Shown: one piece after another, positions 23,901-32,583 of the stretch
Numbering within the stretch: position 1 is the first letter of the stretch
Layout of the letters: every line of letters starts with the position of its first letter
DNA from: Macrostomum hystrix
Taxonomy: Eukaryota > Platyhelminthes > Macrostomidae
Length of the DNA stretch: 64,000 nt
Assembly (NCBI GenBank): GCA_950097015.1
Contig: CATNEN010000039.1
Location: forward strand, 16,834,501-16,898,500
Direction of reading: 5' to 3'
Notes under the pieces: generated by a model
The model's input: only the letters and a program-made list of their open reading frames with translations
Told to the model about the DNA's origin: nothing
The model's database searches: none
Made by a program: the position numbers and the translations under genes

Positions 23901-26815
23901 CCTGCGTTTCATCTCTTACCTCTGGCCAGTCCGCGCACATGTTACCCTTCTAACCAACCCCCCTTCCATATCGCTCTGTTAAACTTAAATACTCGTATAT
24001 TTTGACTCTCGGCCTGAATTGGCTCACTGCCGTATGAACGGGCTCTTACTGCGTGGACTCAATTTGTTGCTTAAGAAATCGTTACAGTACACACTTGTGT
24101 TAGTGTGAGCCTGCGTACAGTATCTGTGAGCGTGTGTGCTCAGGAGTCAGCGAAATGGGCAGAATTTGCCTCCTCGCTAGCTAGTGTCACCGAATGGTGT
24201 GCCATTGCCCGCAGCCCGCGGGAAATTATTATTAAAATTACCTTCTTCTTGCAGGCCTGGTAGCTGTAGGTGAAGTTGTTACCGTTGAACATCACGGACG
24301 TCGGCACCGTCCTCGAACAGCGTCCATGCGGCTCCTCCTTCATGAGCCACTTCTTCGTGTCGAAGCGAATCTCCGTCAGGCTGCCGGGCCGGATGTTCAG
24401 GCCCTCCTCCTGAACCTCTGGATAATTGCCAGCGTTATGCAGCTGAACTCTCAGGCCTGACACCTGGGTAGCTGGGAAGCTGCTACAGTCCGGACAATGA
24501 CTGAGATTCCTCTCGTTCGTGTAAGCCATGATTCGAATGGTTAAAATCTTCTTCGTGTTATTCGAATCAGCGGTGAATGTGTAACAATTTAGAAACTTGT
24601 CGTCGTAGGTTCGAGTCCATGTACCGATTAACTCACAGAATTTCGACCTTTTGAAGTCTTTATCGAGGACTGTGGCCTCGCACAGTAGTACAGTCTCGTC
24701 CAGAGTGTGACCAAGGCGGGCAACATCAAAACCAATCGGGACATTCTCAAAGAAGCCCTTCGCCTCCAAGATTGTACTGATGGCCTCTTTAATAGTGTCG
24801 TTGAATCCAATTTTCTTAGCCGTATTTCGCATCGCCATCGTGACAAACAGGCTGTAGTTCTTCGGTAGAACGAGGCCGGCATCCCGGATGTACTGAATCC
24901 CAGCCTGGGAAAATGGCCGAGTGTTGCAAACTGTAAACGACGGAAACTGTACCGGACGATTTCTCACCGTCTTCGGCTGATGAATGACGTCGTAGGCCAG
25001 GTACTGTTTGATGATGAGGCCCAGACAGGTGACGCAGCCAAGAAAGAAGGCGAATGTGAAAATGGCCCAAATTTGCCGCAGAAGACGGTCTGGGGTCTTC
25101 ACAATCTTTGGCACTCCGCGCAGCGACGTTGTCTGGCAATAGTTCACAAAATTGTGGCGCACAATGCTTAGCAGGCTGTTGAAGTTCTCCGATTGCAATG
25201 TTTCTCCAGAGAGTAGCTGCTGCTCCTGCTGCTGCTGCTGCTGACAATGCACTACTGATTTCTGTGACAACGTAGTTTGATGAACCCATGGATTCGTATG
25301 CTGAAAAGTCTGATCAGTGGCATCGTCCGTCTGCTGCTGCTGCTGTTCCTGCTGAGGAAAATTGGCGTTCACTTGGACATCTCCGACTAGAGGTATCTGC
25401 TTCTTGTTCGGCTTTTGAAGTAGACTGTCTATAAAATTGGAAGATTATAAAGAAATATCTGAAGTCTACGTCTTATCTATTTACAGTAATATACTTCTTA
25501 TCTTTTTGCAGTCTATTTCTAATCTATCTGCAGTTTTCGTTTCATATATCTGCAGTCTTCTTCTAATCTATCGGCAGTCTATTTCTAATCTATCGGCAGT
25601 CTACTTCTAATCTATCGGTAGTCTATTTCTAATCTATCGGCAGTCTACTTCTAATCTATCGGCAGTCTATTTCTAATCTATCGGCAGTCTACTTCTAATC
25701 TATCGGCAGTCTATTTCTAATCTAACTGCAGTCTATTTCTAATCTACCTGCAGTCTACTTCTAATCTACCTGCAGTCTATTTCTAGTCTATCTGCAGTCT
25801 ATTTCTAATCTACCTGCAGTCTATTTCTAATCTACCTGCAGTCTACTTCTAATCTATCGGCAGTCTACTTCTAATCTATCTGCAGTCTATTTCTAATCTA
25901 CCTGCAGTCTACTTCTAATCTACCTGCAGTCTATTTCTAATCTACCGGCAGTCTACTTCTAATCTATCTGCGGTTTATTTCTAATCTACCTGCAGTCTAT
26001 TTCTCATCTATCGGCAGTCTATTTCTAATCTACCTGCAGTCTATTTCTAATCTATCGGCAGTCTATTTCTAATCTATCTGCAGTCTATTTCTAATCTACC
26101 TGCAGTCTATTTCTAATCTATCTGCAGTCTACTTCTAATCTACATGCAGTCTATTTCTAATCTATCGGCAGTCTATTTCTAATATACCTGCAGTCTATTT
26201 CTAATCTACCTGCAGTCTATTTCTAATCTACCTGCAGTCTACTTCTAATCTACCTGCAGTCTATTTCTAATCTACCGGCAGTCTACTTCTAATCTATCTG
26301 CGGTTTATTTCTAATCTACCTGCAGTCTATTTCTCATCTATCGGCAGTCTATTTCTAATCTACCTGCAGTCTATTTCTAATCTATCGGCAGTCTATTTCT
26401 AATCTATCTGCAGTCTATTTCTAATCTACCTGCAGTCTATTTCTAATCTATCTGCAGTCTACTTCTAATCTACATGCAGTCTATTTCTAATCTATCGGCA
26501 GTCTATTTCTAATATACCTGCAGTCTATTTCTAATCTACCTGCAGTCTATTTCTAATCTACCTGCAGTCTATTTCTAATCTATCGGCAGTCTATTTCTAA
26601 TCTATCGGCAGTCTACTTCTCAGATCTGGAAGTTTATTTACAGCAGCGCTTTTCGAGACACTCAGATAAGCTCAAATTTATCAAAAAACATTTGCGAGAA
26701 ATTAGGGAAAATATCCCAGGCAAATGTGCCGGCACTTACTAGCTGTCGTATCAATCATATCGTATTTCAGCAGAACGTTGGAAATTTTTCCTAATGACTC
26801 TGGATTTGAATTCAT
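20929..26815 (-). CDS. DEG/ENaC family amiloride-type sodium channel
   Basis: Three exons on the minus strand: 26815-26740, 25428-24242 and 21705-20929. They sum to 2040 bases (679 residues) with phases 1 and 0 matching. These trimeric plasma-membrane cation channels have two membrane segments and a large cysteine-rich ectodomain; family members answer to peptides, acid or touch. Visible features are a Q-rich N-terminus, TTSLRGVPKI where most members have an HG motif, TM1 (about 145-167, IWAIFTFAFFLGCVTC), QFPSFTVCN, a Cys-rich ectodomain ending EIMKSCGCLD, and TM2 with SQIGGLLSIWIGLTFVCLVEI. Splice sites are CTA|GTAAGT with TATAG|ACA, and AAG|GTAATT with CGCAG|CTG. The first exon is short; its ATG at 26815 is the only one in frame, so a further upstream exon is possible. 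Intron 1 is minisatellite L; intron 2 holds minisatellite K and SINE material. The ligand cannot be told from sequence. Confidence 0.92.
21772..22800. repeat. Minisatellite K, 16-bp unit, in DEG/ENaC intron 2
   Basis: About 64 copies of a 16-bp unit (CCAAAATCCCAATCTA). A block containing TCTGCCAAAATCCCATTC recurs near 22070, 22325 and 22680; the first two are 256 bp (16 units) apart. It starts about 65 bp inside the intron from the exon-3 acceptor. The long plus-strand open frame (IPIYQNPNLPKSQSTK repeats) is an artefact of a 16-bp period read in three frames. Confidence 0.97.
22801..23582. other. Intron 2 remainder, no element recognised
   Basis: Unique sequence inside the DEG/ENaC intron. 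An 85-codon plus-strand frame at 23015-23272 has no recognisable family and is not called. Confidence 0.4.
23583..24235 (+). mobile_element. SINE-A copy 1, split by a ~330-bp insertion
   Basis: The 5' part is at about 23583-23757 (CTCGCACCAAGGTCCCTGAG ... GAAAAAGTCAGAGGCAGATG). The 3' part is at about 24088-24235 (CTGCGTACAGTATCTGTGAG ... AAATTATTATT). Between them lies unrelated CT-rich DNA ending in the spliced-leader-like stretch. The 3' tail stops about five bases from the DEG/ENaC exon-2 splice donor. Confidence 0.85.
24039..24072 (+). other. Spliced-leader-like sequence
   Basis: The segment containing GGCTCTTACTGCG, GACTCAATTT and TTGCTT matches, with a few substitutions, the 3' half of the Macrostomum lignano spliced-leader sequence as I recall it. 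It is not followed by a clear GT donor or an Sm site, so it looks like a pseudogene or retro-copied mRNA end and not a working SL RNA gene. Confidence 0.5.
25500..26625. repeat. Minisatellite L, 22-bp unit, in DEG/ENaC intron 1
   Basis: About 50 copies of a 22-bp unit (CAGTCTATTTCTAATCTACC, with CTGCAG or CGGCAG junctions). A block marked by CTGCGGTTTATTTC occurs near 25968 and 26298, 330 bp (15 units) apart. The array occupies most of the 1.3-kb intron. Confidence 0.97.
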
Positions 26816-27169
26816 GGACTCCTCCGAGTTTGACGAAAGGTTTCTATCGAGAACGATTAATGGCTCCGCAACTATAACCAACGAAGCAAGCAACACAGAC
26901 TATTTGTACTCGCATATTCCAAGACCCGCTAAACACCCCATGTGGGCTGGCATTGGCCAACATACCTTCGCCCTATCCTGGCTCATAATAGCCACCACTC
27001 ATAAGGTACCCGTCTGTTAGTGACGCTGTTACAGGTCCTGAACCCCGGTGTCCATAGTGTCCCAACAGACACCTCAGCATAGTGTCCCTAAAGACACCTC
27101 AGCATCCTTGCTCAGCATCCGTGCTCAGTGTCCTTGCTCAGCATCCGTGCTCAGTGTCCTTGTTCTGAG

Positions 27170-27790
27170 GGCCTCGGACACATGATTTGGAGCTTCGATT
27201 CCCTACTCCACCGGAACAATTTGTGTCCCTTAGTAATAATAATTATATTGATAATAATGATAATAATAATGGTATTAATAATTGCATGAGCTGTGGGCAA
27301 AGTCACATCATTTAGTAACAACGAGGAGGCAATTCTGCCCATTTCGCTGACTCCTGAGCACATACGCACACTAATACAGTTCGTAGGCACACACTCACAC
27401 AGGTGTGTACATCTGCCCTGACTTTCTCATCGTCAGCTAGTGTACACTTTCACTGTGCCTTGGAGGTTGGCCCTCAAGGGCGTAAATTGCACGACAAGCC
27501 CCCAAGCCTTCTCTCCGCGGCTGCGCCCCAAATGAATGTGGTCTCGCCGCGGAATCGAACTTAGGGACCTTGGCGCAAGAGGCAAACGCGTTAACCGCTC
27601 TGCCACCAACCCCCCTTTGTTTCCCTTAGCTAGACACTTGACTCTGCATTGCTTCAGTTCACCCAGCTGTTAAATAAGTACCAGCATTTGCTGGGTTAAT
27701 TTGGTGTTGGGTGTGACTTCACCCACAGATGTGCCTTCAGATAGTTAAGGCTGTGCTTTCGGCCACACATCTGGCAGATAGTGTCGATAA
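27170..27790 (+). mobile_element. SINE-B copy interrupted by SINE-A
   Basis: The left part (27170-27233) has a tRNA B-box-like GCTTCGATTCCCTACTCC. The right part (27616-27790) continues with CTCTGCATTGCTTCAGTTC, CACCCAGCTGTTAAAT and a 3' region ending CACACATCTGGCAG. The interruption is the minus-strand SINE-A at 27234-27615. Confidence 0.85.
27234..27615 (-). mobile_element. SINE-A copy 2, full length, nested in SINE-B
   Basis: Full-length minus-strand copy. On its own strand it begins with the tRNA-like head TTGGTGGCAGAGCGGTTAAC (A box) and GTTCGATTCC (B box) and ends in an AT-rich ATT-type tail. It is flanked by an imperfect 14-bp target duplication TTTGTGTCCCTTAG / TTTGTTTCCCTTAG (27220-27233, 27616-27629). 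Confidence 0.93.
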
Positions 27791-28303
27791 AGAAACTCTT
27801 AATATAGGTGTCCAGCGCTTTAAAATAAAATACACCTAAACACTGTTCAGTGACAATAAAGCCTTAAATACTGTGCCCAAAAGTCACACAAGCCGTGCCA
27901 ATACTATAGACGTCAACAAAGTGTTCCTATAAGAAGATTAAGACAACCTTTCATTGTTCATTGTGCAATAATCTTTCTGGTCCAATCTCTCTCTTTGCAG
28001 AGAGACAGCCGTGCCAGATGGCACCAACTGCTTTTAAGCGAACATAGAGATCTGAGTTCTCCCAATGAGGATAGACTCAAATGTTTTTGCAGCGCGTGAC
28101 TGTGAGTCCAGTGCTCACAACTTAAATATTTTTTTGAATTCGGATTGACAATAGTAAAAAATGACGCGATTCTTTCGCAATTACTTTCTGGTACTGAAAC
28201 CTTGTCCTAATTTAAGCAGGAAACCACTGAAAATATTGACCTAAGTTCAGTTCATCCAATCTCTCAGCAATCTCTATCCAATCTCACTCAAATCTCTCCC
28301 CAA
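27791..28303. other. Intergenic, no gene seen
   Basis: Unique AT-rich DNA with weak ATCTCTCCCAATCTC-like repetition near 28255-28305. Nothing else is supported. Confidence 0.4.
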
Positions 28304-29962
28304 TCTCAACAACAACAACAACAAAGGACACAAGCCCCAAAAGTCAGGGAGGCAGCGTCAGATGGCGCGCCGCAGAGCCATTGTGCGAACAAAGTCCGCC
28401 CAGTTGGCAGTGACTGGCGCCCCGGCGTCGCTCAGCAAGCAGTCGACGTAGCGGAGGGTCCGAACCTGGCCGCGCCTGTACGGGCAAGGTGAGCAGCAGG
28501 ACGTCCTGGACAGGCTTGCGGCAGTAATTTTCAGCCCGAATCACACGGCCCGCTAGTCGAAGTCTCCGCTGACGCAGGATGATGGACGGGCGTTGCAGCT
28601 GGGCTCTCTCGTACAGAGCCTGGGACCCGATAATCTCGTGAGCTTGGAAGGCCCGCGCAGCAGCTACGAGTGCGCCGAGTCCAGCTGTCGCTCCAGCGTA
28701 GCCGTCAGCGTCCACGACTCGGCGTTGTACAGCAGGACGGTCTCGACCACCCGCAGCCAAAGCGAGCCCTCAAATAGTCAGGCAGCGCTTTGGATTGGAG
28801 GACGGCACGAATCGACCGGCAGACCGCCCCATGCGAGTCCTCTGCGCCGCCGGATGTCCTCCTCAACGTGGGGCACCAGGCCGCCGAGCTAAGTAAACTG
28901 CCGACAGCGTGCGAGCGAGATGATCTGCCCGACTGCGCTGCGGCATGTCAGGACCGCTTGAATGTCTGCCGGTAAGGTCAGCACCTCGGTCATTAGCGGG
29001 TTGATCAGTAGGCCGATAGTTGATGCCATGCACCTGGGCCAGCCTGTCAATCTGGCGCTGGGTGCCTTCAACAGACGAGGACAAAAGGGCGAGGTCGTCG
29101 GCGTAGCCCAGCACGCTGAGACGCTTCTCATCATGGCGGCGACCAATGCGTCGACGCAGCAGGAAGCCGTCTTCGGCTGAGGGCAGCGCTGTCCGAAGCA
29201 CCCAGTCCAGGAGAAGCACGAAGAGGAACGGGGCCAGCGTGTCGCCCTGCAGCACTCCTGACGAGGTAGTAAACAGGTCGGACAGGCTGTCCGCCGTTAC
29301 AGCAGCATCGCGCGTGTCGCAATACAGCGGCATGACCGCTGCACCTAGCTGCTCTGGCACCCTGTAGCCTCGAAGGATGAATGGGAGCGCGGCTCTCGAC
29401 ACCGAGTCAAACGCCATGCGAAAGACGACAAAGAGGGGGTGGGTGGCAGAGCGGTTATCGCGTTTGCCTCTCGCACCAAGGTCCCTAAGTTCGATTCCAC
29501 GGCGAGGCCACATTTATTTGGGGCGCAGCCGCGGAGAGAAGGCTTGGGGGCTTGTCGTGCAATTTTTGCCCTTGAGGGCCAACCTCCAAGGCACAGTGAA
29601 ATGTACACTGCCTGACGATGAGAAAGTCAGGGCAGATGTACACACCTGTGTGAGCGTGTGCCTGCGTACAGTATCTGAGTGCGTGTGCTCAGGAGTCAGC
29701 GAAATGGGCAGAATTGCCTCCTCGCTGGCTGCGGGTCTAGTGTCACTAAATGATGTGCCACTGCCCGCAGCCCTCCTGCAATTATTATTATTATTAAGAC
29801 GACAAAGACGATGATCAGTATTGACTAGCGGATGCGCGTCTTCTCGATGACGATCCAGTGCGAGGATATGGGTCACCGTACCACGTTGCGGCCGGAACCC
29901 GTTCTGCTCATAACGGGGTACGGGTTCAGCACCGACTGCAAGACACAAAAACCTGTTCCTTC
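28304..29962 (-). pseudogene. LINE reverse-transcriptase fragment, interrupted by SINE-A
   Basis: The minus strand encodes non-LTR retrotransposon reverse transcriptase. From the upstream end it shows YEQNGFRPQRGTVTHILAL (about 29850-29920), then after the SINE AFDSVSRAAL, GVLQGDTLAPFLFVLLL and the catalytic YADDLALLS (near 29100). The C-terminal region has RQRRLRLAGRVIRAE and ends near 28345. A short (TTG)n run at 28308-28322 looks like the 3' tail. The 5' part is missing, and frameshifts plus at least one stop are present, so this is a dead fragment. The tail type and motifs suit an RTE- or CR1-like LINE, but I do not assign a clade. Confidence 0.88.
29435..29795 (+). mobile_element. SINE-A copy 3, inserted in the LINE
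   Basis: Full-length copy with A box TGGCAGAGCGG, B box GTTCGATTCC, and tail TTATTATTATTATT. It is bounded by an exact 13-bp target duplication AAGACGACAAAGA at 29422-29434 and 29796-29808. Joining the flanks restores continuity of the LINE frame near AFDSV. Confidence 0.95.
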
Positions 29963-30890
29963 GACACACTACTTCATAGTAGTACTTCATAGTAGTAATG
30001 TTTGAAAAATAATAAATTGCTAGTAGATGTTTATAATTACGAGTATATGCAATAACACAGTTTTAAATTAATTGCTCAGCAAGCGCTAACAAAAGTGCAA
30101 ACGCAAATTTGCTACCAAAACCAGCCCCCTCACACACACACACACTTAAAAACAGTCACACACTATACTCAAATGACACTGACAAATGACTGCACGCATG
30201 ACTGTGAATAATGGAATGAACCACTTGCTAAGGAAAAGCGGCGCGTCTTTACTGAAATCTACAAATATAATTGTCAAGCAAGAAGTTATAAAATTTGTTC
30301 TACTGCATTCGTTAGGACCCTGGAATTCGGCTTCTTGCAAGCTTTCTTGCTTGTCGATTGAAACTGAGAGAGAAGCAGACATAAGGTCCAATTCACACAC
30401 AGGCAGGCAAGGGCAAACCATTTGATTTCATTCCACGCCTTCTCTCTCAACCTTACCTAGCCCGAAACGACCACCCACCCCATGCCGCTTAGCCGCTACA
30501 CTAAAACTCCTGTCCAAGCATGGGCCAATAGGAATTCGTTCGCTATCACGTGTCCTATCTAACCCTCACGCACAGTCTGACCGACCACCTCCCTGTCAGT
30601 CCTCCCAGCCCCAAGGTCCTTAGACTAAAGCTTTATAGTCGGAATAGAGAAGCTTTGGAGGAAAGAGAAGTTAACAAATTTTTCATCTGTGAAATAATAA
30701 CCGGGATTGTTTTATTTTGTCAATCGGTTTCATTCGACTAAACTACTCACGTAAGACTTGTATTTTTCTGCTGGCTGTTTTGCTAGCTTTCTTTTTTATG
30801 TGTAAATTATTGCCGACTAAGTAACCTGCTTTGAGCAATCCGCTTTGCTTTTTTGCAACTGTAAATATATTTATATTTGGCTAAAAGGAA
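29963..30890. other. Intergenic, no gene seen
   Basis: AT-rich DNA with a short CA run at about 30128-30144. Open frames up to 91 codons on both strands have no family resemblance and are not called. Confidence 0.4.
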
Positions 30891-30894
30891 GGAA

Positions 30895-31935
30895 GACAGG
30901 ACAGGGGTGAGGAAGAGGGAGAGGACAGGGGTGAGGAAGAGGGAGAGGACAGGGGTGAGGAAGAGGGAGAGGACAGGGGTGAGGAAGAGGGAGAGGACAG
31001 GGGTGAGGAAGAGGGAGAGGACAGGGGTGAGGAAGAGGGAGAGGACAGGGGTGAGGAAGAGGGAGAGGACAGGGGTGAGGAAGAGGGAGAGGACAGGGGA
31101 GAGGAAGAGGGAGAGGACAGGGGTGAGGAAGAGGGAGAGGACAGGGGCGAACAAGAGGGAGAGGACAGGGGCGAACAAGAGGGAGAGGACAGGACAGGGA
31201 GGAGGAAGAGGGAGAGGACAGGACAGGGAGGAGGAAGAGGGAGAGGACAGGACAGGGAGATGGAAGAGGGAGAGGACAGGACAGGGAGGAGGAAGAGGGA
31301 GAGGACAGGACAGGGAGGAGGAAGAGGGAGAGGACAGGACAGGGAGATGGAAGAGGGAGAGGACAGGACAGGGAGGAGGAAGAGGGAGAGGACAGGACAG
31401 GGAGGTGGAAGAGGGAGAGGACAGGACAGGGAGGAGGAAGAGGGAGAGGACAGGACAGGGAGCAAGAGGGAGAGGACAGGACAGGGAGGAGGAAGAGGGA
31501 GAGGACAGGACAGGGAGATGGAAGAGGGAGAGGACAAAACAGGGAGGAGGAAGAGGGAGAGGACAGGACAGGGAGGTGGAAGAGGGAGAGGACAGGACAG
31601 GGAGGTGGAAGAGGGAGAGGACAGGACAGGGAGGAGGAAGAGGGAGAGGACAGGACAGGGAGCAAGAGGGAGAGGACAGGACAGGGAGGAGGAAGAGGGA
31701 GAGGACAGGACAGGGAGATGGAAGAGGGAGAGGACAGGACAGGGAGGAGGAAGAGGGAGAGGACAGGACAGGGAGATGGAAGAGGGAGAGGACAGGACAG
31801 GGAGGAGGAAGAGGGAGAGGACAGGACAGGGAGGAGGAAGAGGGAGAGGACAGGACAGGGAGGAGGAAGAGGGAGAGGACAGGACAGGGAGGAGGAAGAG
31901 GGAGAGGACAGGACAGGGAGGAGGAAGAGGGAGGC
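30895..31935. repeat. Minisatellite M, 24- and 29-bp purine-rich units
   Basis: 30895-31190 uses a 24-bp unit (GGGTGAGGAAGAGGGAGAGG). 31190-31935 uses a 29-bp unit with GGACAGGACAGGGAGGAGG. The strand is almost pure purine except for one C per GACAGG. Very long open frames on both strands (RTGVRKRE-type repeats) reflect the 24- and 29-bp periods. Confidence 0.96.
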
Positions 31936-32583
31936 AGTGCGGACAGGGGAGCAAGGAACAAAGTAACGATTAGAAATAAATGTCAGAAATTTGTAAATAA
32001 CTTAAGGAAGGTAAAATCGAAATACCATCTTGCTTTGTCTAAAAAAATCCGATGGTAGCTACTGCAATGAAAGTGAAAAATGGCTTCGGTTCAGAAAAAA
32101 GCTAATTTGTCTTCGGTGAAATTAAAAAATTCCAACAACTTGCCTCTTCAGTAATTGATTTCGGGCAGACGCTTGCATGTTAGGGTGTGTGTACCTCGCC
32201 CTAAACGCGGCACATTGCTGTGGATTAGCTTATTTTGCATTATCTCCCAGCCAAATTAATTCGATAGAACTGCTTTAAACTGGATTGGGGTTTGTATGGA
32301 ACCAGTACTGGCACTATAGAATATACCGTACTGTATCGAGTGCTTCTGTCGCCACTCACCCCCTGTACCTCTTTGCCCCTCGATTTCTACGATTGCCTTT
32401 TTTTATTGCAAATGGTATAATTTTTAGGCTGAAAATTCTGTGCAAAAAAGTAGATTTTGCTTATAATATTTGTGATAAGCAGTGCTCACCAACTCAGTGT
32501 GAGATGCAGAGCTCTCACCCACAACTCAATCTCACTCCACCAACTCACTCCCTCCCACAACTCAGTGCGAGATTCAGGCCACA

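Noticed and set aside
24140-24241. Continuation of the DEG/ENaC frame past CKKK
   Set aside because: It reads into the SINE tail; a good GTAATT donor at 24241 and in-phase acceptor at 21706 give the expected family sequence.
29420-29500. tRNA-Ser/Leu-like sequence considered a tRNA gene
   Set aside because: It is the head of SINE-A with a target duplication and a common 3' body.
30807-32058. Arginine/glutamate- and proline/leucine-rich frames up to 393 codons
   Set aside because: Both strands of purine-rich minisatellite M are open; no real protein features.
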